NCBI GenBank assembly: GCA_029261435.1
Contig: JAJDBI010000132.1
Span: 1 to 24,544, forward strand
Length of the DNA: 24,544 nucleotides
Direction: 5' to 3'
From: Nitrospinaceae bacterium
GTDB lineage: Bacteria > Nitrospinota > Nitrospinia > Nitrospinales > VA-1
A program made the position numbers and the translations under genes. Positions 23,038 through 24,544 of the stretch are shown here, piece after piece; the first letter of the stretch is position 1; every line of letters starts with the position of its first letter. The notes under the pieces are model-generated. The model did not search any database, was not told the origin of the DNA, and was given only the letters and a program-made list of their open reading frames with translations.

Positions 23038-24544
23038 TTATTCTTCGTCTTTGAAAACTTCCAAGTCCACCTGTTCTTTTTCGATCTGCGAAATGTCCAG
23101 GTTTTCCACAAAGGCTTTAATGCTTAAAGCGATCTTCTTGCTGGAAGTATCCACTTTAATCACTTTTGCCTTGATGTCATCGTCCACTTTAACAGCGGAT
23201 TCAGGATCTGTAATCTTTTCAGAGCTGAGTTGTGAAACATGGATCAAGCCTTCCAATCCATCACCAAATTCGGCGAATGCTCCAAACCCTGTCACTTTGA
23301 TGATCTTTCCACTGACTTCGGTACCGATAGGATAGTTAGCCGCGATATCATCCCAAGGGTCGGGTTGTAGCTGTTTGACACCCAGGGAGATACGGCAGTT
23401 TTCCTTGTCGATGCTGAGCACGGCAGAAGTGACTTTGTCCTTTTTCTTCAGGATTTCAGAAGGATGCTTGATTTTTTTCCAGCTCAAATCGGAAATATGG
23501 ATCAGTCCATCCACGCCATCTTCCAGTTCCACGAAAGCACCAAAATCGGTCAGATTGCGAACCGTACCTTCTACTTCGGAGCCGATGGGGTACTTGTCTT
23601 CAATCTTTTCCCACGGGTTGGGCTCGATTTGTTTCATGCCAAGTGAAATACGTTTCTTATCTTTGTCGAGGGTCAGAACGACTGCTTCGACCTCATCGCC
23701 GATTGAAACCATTTTGCTCGGATGTTTCACATGACGGCTCCAACTCATTTCGGAAATGTGGACCAGTCCTTCGATGCCTTTTTCAAGCTCTACAAATACG
23801 CCATAGTCAGTGATGCTGACGACTCTGCCCTTGATCTGGGTAGTGACCGGGTATTTGGAGTCAACATCAACCCAAGGATCGGCACTGGTTTGTTTGAGAC
23901 CCAGTGAGACGCGCTCTTTTTCTTTATCGTATTTGAGAACCATGACGGTGACTTTGTCGCCAATGGAAAACATTTCGGAAGGATGGTTGACTCGGCCCCA
24001 TGACATGTCGGTAATATGTAGCAGACCGTCGATTCCGCCGAGGTCGATGAACACGCCGTATTCGGTGATATTTTTAACAATACCTTCGATGAGATTGCCT
24101 TCACTCATTCTCTCCAGAGTACCCTCGCGAACCTGTTTGCGTTGCTCTTCAAGGAGAATTCTCCGCGACAGAACAATGTTGCCGCGTTTTTTGTTCATCT
24201 TGATGATTTTCATGTCGAACTTTTCACCAAGTAATTTTTCCAAATTACGAATCGGGCGAAGGTCGATTTGTGAGCCGGGCAGGAAGGCTTTCAGTCCAAT
24301 ATCGACGGTCAACCCGCCCTTGGCTTTAGCAACAACAGTACCCTGAATGGTTTCATCTGCTTCATAAGTTTGAACCAGATCATCCCAGATTTTAATTTTA
24401 TTGGCTTTTTCTTTGGACAAGACAACATTGCCGTCGTTGTCTTCTACTTTTTCAAGAAAGACTTCGACCTCTTCCTGGAGTTCCAGGTTCTTGCCATTTT
24501 CAGGGAATTCGGAAAGTGAAACCATTCCTTCTGATTTGAAGCCG
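23038..24544 (-). CDS. rpsA: 30S ribosomal protein S1, 5' end beyond the window
   Basis: The reading frame is open to the right edge of the window, so the start lies outside. The ATG at 24525 is internal: the residues before it (FKSEG) and after it (MVSLSEF) belong to the first S1 domain. The visible part has that partial domain plus five complete S1/OB repeats. Repeat 2 contains GTVVAKAKGGLTVDIGLKAF. Repeats 3-6 have the conserved pattern YGVFIDLGGIDGLLHI, YGVFVELEKGIEGLVHISEM, FGAFVELEDGVDGLIHISDL and FGAFAEFGDGLEGLIHVSQL. This is the six-domain form that binds mRNA leaders at the 30S subunit and helps start translation. The C-terminus ends in a short acidic tail. sppA and an HU/IHF gene follow. 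Confidence 0.97.
   Translation of the reverse strand, partial: GFKSEGMVSLSEFPENGKNLELQEEVEVFLEKVEDNDGNVVLSKEKANKIKIWDDLVQTYEADETIQGTVVAKAKGGLTVDIGLKAFLPGSQIDLRPIRNLEKLLGEKFDMKIIKMNKKRGNIVLSRRILLEEQRKQVREGTLERMSEGNLIEGIVKNITEYGVFIDLGGIDGLLHITDMSWGRVNHPSEMFSIGDKVTVMVLKYDKEKERVSLGLKQTSADPWVDVDSKYPVTTQIKGRVVSITDYGVFVELEKGIEGLVHISEMSWSRHVKHPSKMVSIGDEVEAVVLTLDKDKKRISLGMKQIEPNPWEKIEDKYPIGSEVEGTVRNLTDFGAFVELEDGVDGLIHISDLSWKKIKHPSEILKKKDKVTSAVLSIDKENCRISLGVKQLQPDPWDDIAANYPIGTEVSGKIIKVTGFGAFAEFGDGLEGLIHVSQLSSEKITDPESAVKVDDDIKAKVIKVDTSSKKIALSIKAFVENLDISQIEKEQVDLEVFKDEE

Noticed and set aside
23810..24346. 178-residue plus-strand ORF opposite rpsA
   Set aside because: Antisense to the conserved S1 repeats, with low-complexity Ser/Arg-rich composition typical of a shadow frame.

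Overview
The window reads as ordinary chromosome of a Gram-negative bacterium with moderate GC content. It carries a sigma-32-type factor, secreted proteins with Sec signal peptides, a large Pho/Pst phosphate regulon, and the gene order rpsA-sppA-HU/IHF seen in many deltaproteobacteria-like genomes. The long PstC and PstA forms and the general protein flavour would fit a marine lineage such as Nitrospinota or a deltaproteobacterium, but taxonomy is inference from memory and not secure. No rRNA, tRNA, CRISPR array, transposase or phage gene was seen.

Layout. 1-2300: a small EF-hand protein (+), a cyclic-nucleotide-binding/PAS protein (-) and a two-CBS-domain protein (+) behind a clear sigma-70 promoter. 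2206-4680 (-): an rpoH-like sigma factor, fumarase fumC 11 bases downstream, and a 27-residue single-membrane-span ORF after that. 4762-6214 (+): a membrane-anchored YHS-like protein without cysteines, then two adjacent paralogous secreted proteins of unknown function. 6313-15696 (-): a complete phosphate-starvation locus in the order phoB, phoR, pstS, pstC, pstA, small ORF, pstB, phoU. Candidate PhoB boxes (11-bp direct repeats) lie in front of both phoB and pstS. 15945-19339: a DUF1566/Lcl-like protein (-), a 545-base gap with a 16-bp palindrome and a good promoter, and a large orphan sensor histidine kinase (+). 19426-24544 (-): rpsA (cut by the right edge), sppA, an HU/IHF gene with its own promoter, then aroC and a nitrilase-superfamily hydrolase.

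How it fits together. PhoR and PhoB would sense and relay phosphate limitation, PstSCAB imports phosphate at high affinity, and PhoU couples transporter state to PhoR. The two Pho boxes imply autoregulation of phoBR and induction of pst.

The most interesting signal is in the 237-base pstA-pstB gap. Five copies of a 21-nt unit encode a heptad (consensus L-x-T-A-M-N-N). Three are in one frame and two in another, and an A8 tract lies in the 61 bases between them. Removing one A gives a single 74-residue ORF whose stop overlaps the pstB start as ATGA. It is either a small Pst-associated protein broken or switched by slippage, or a sequence error over a real gene.
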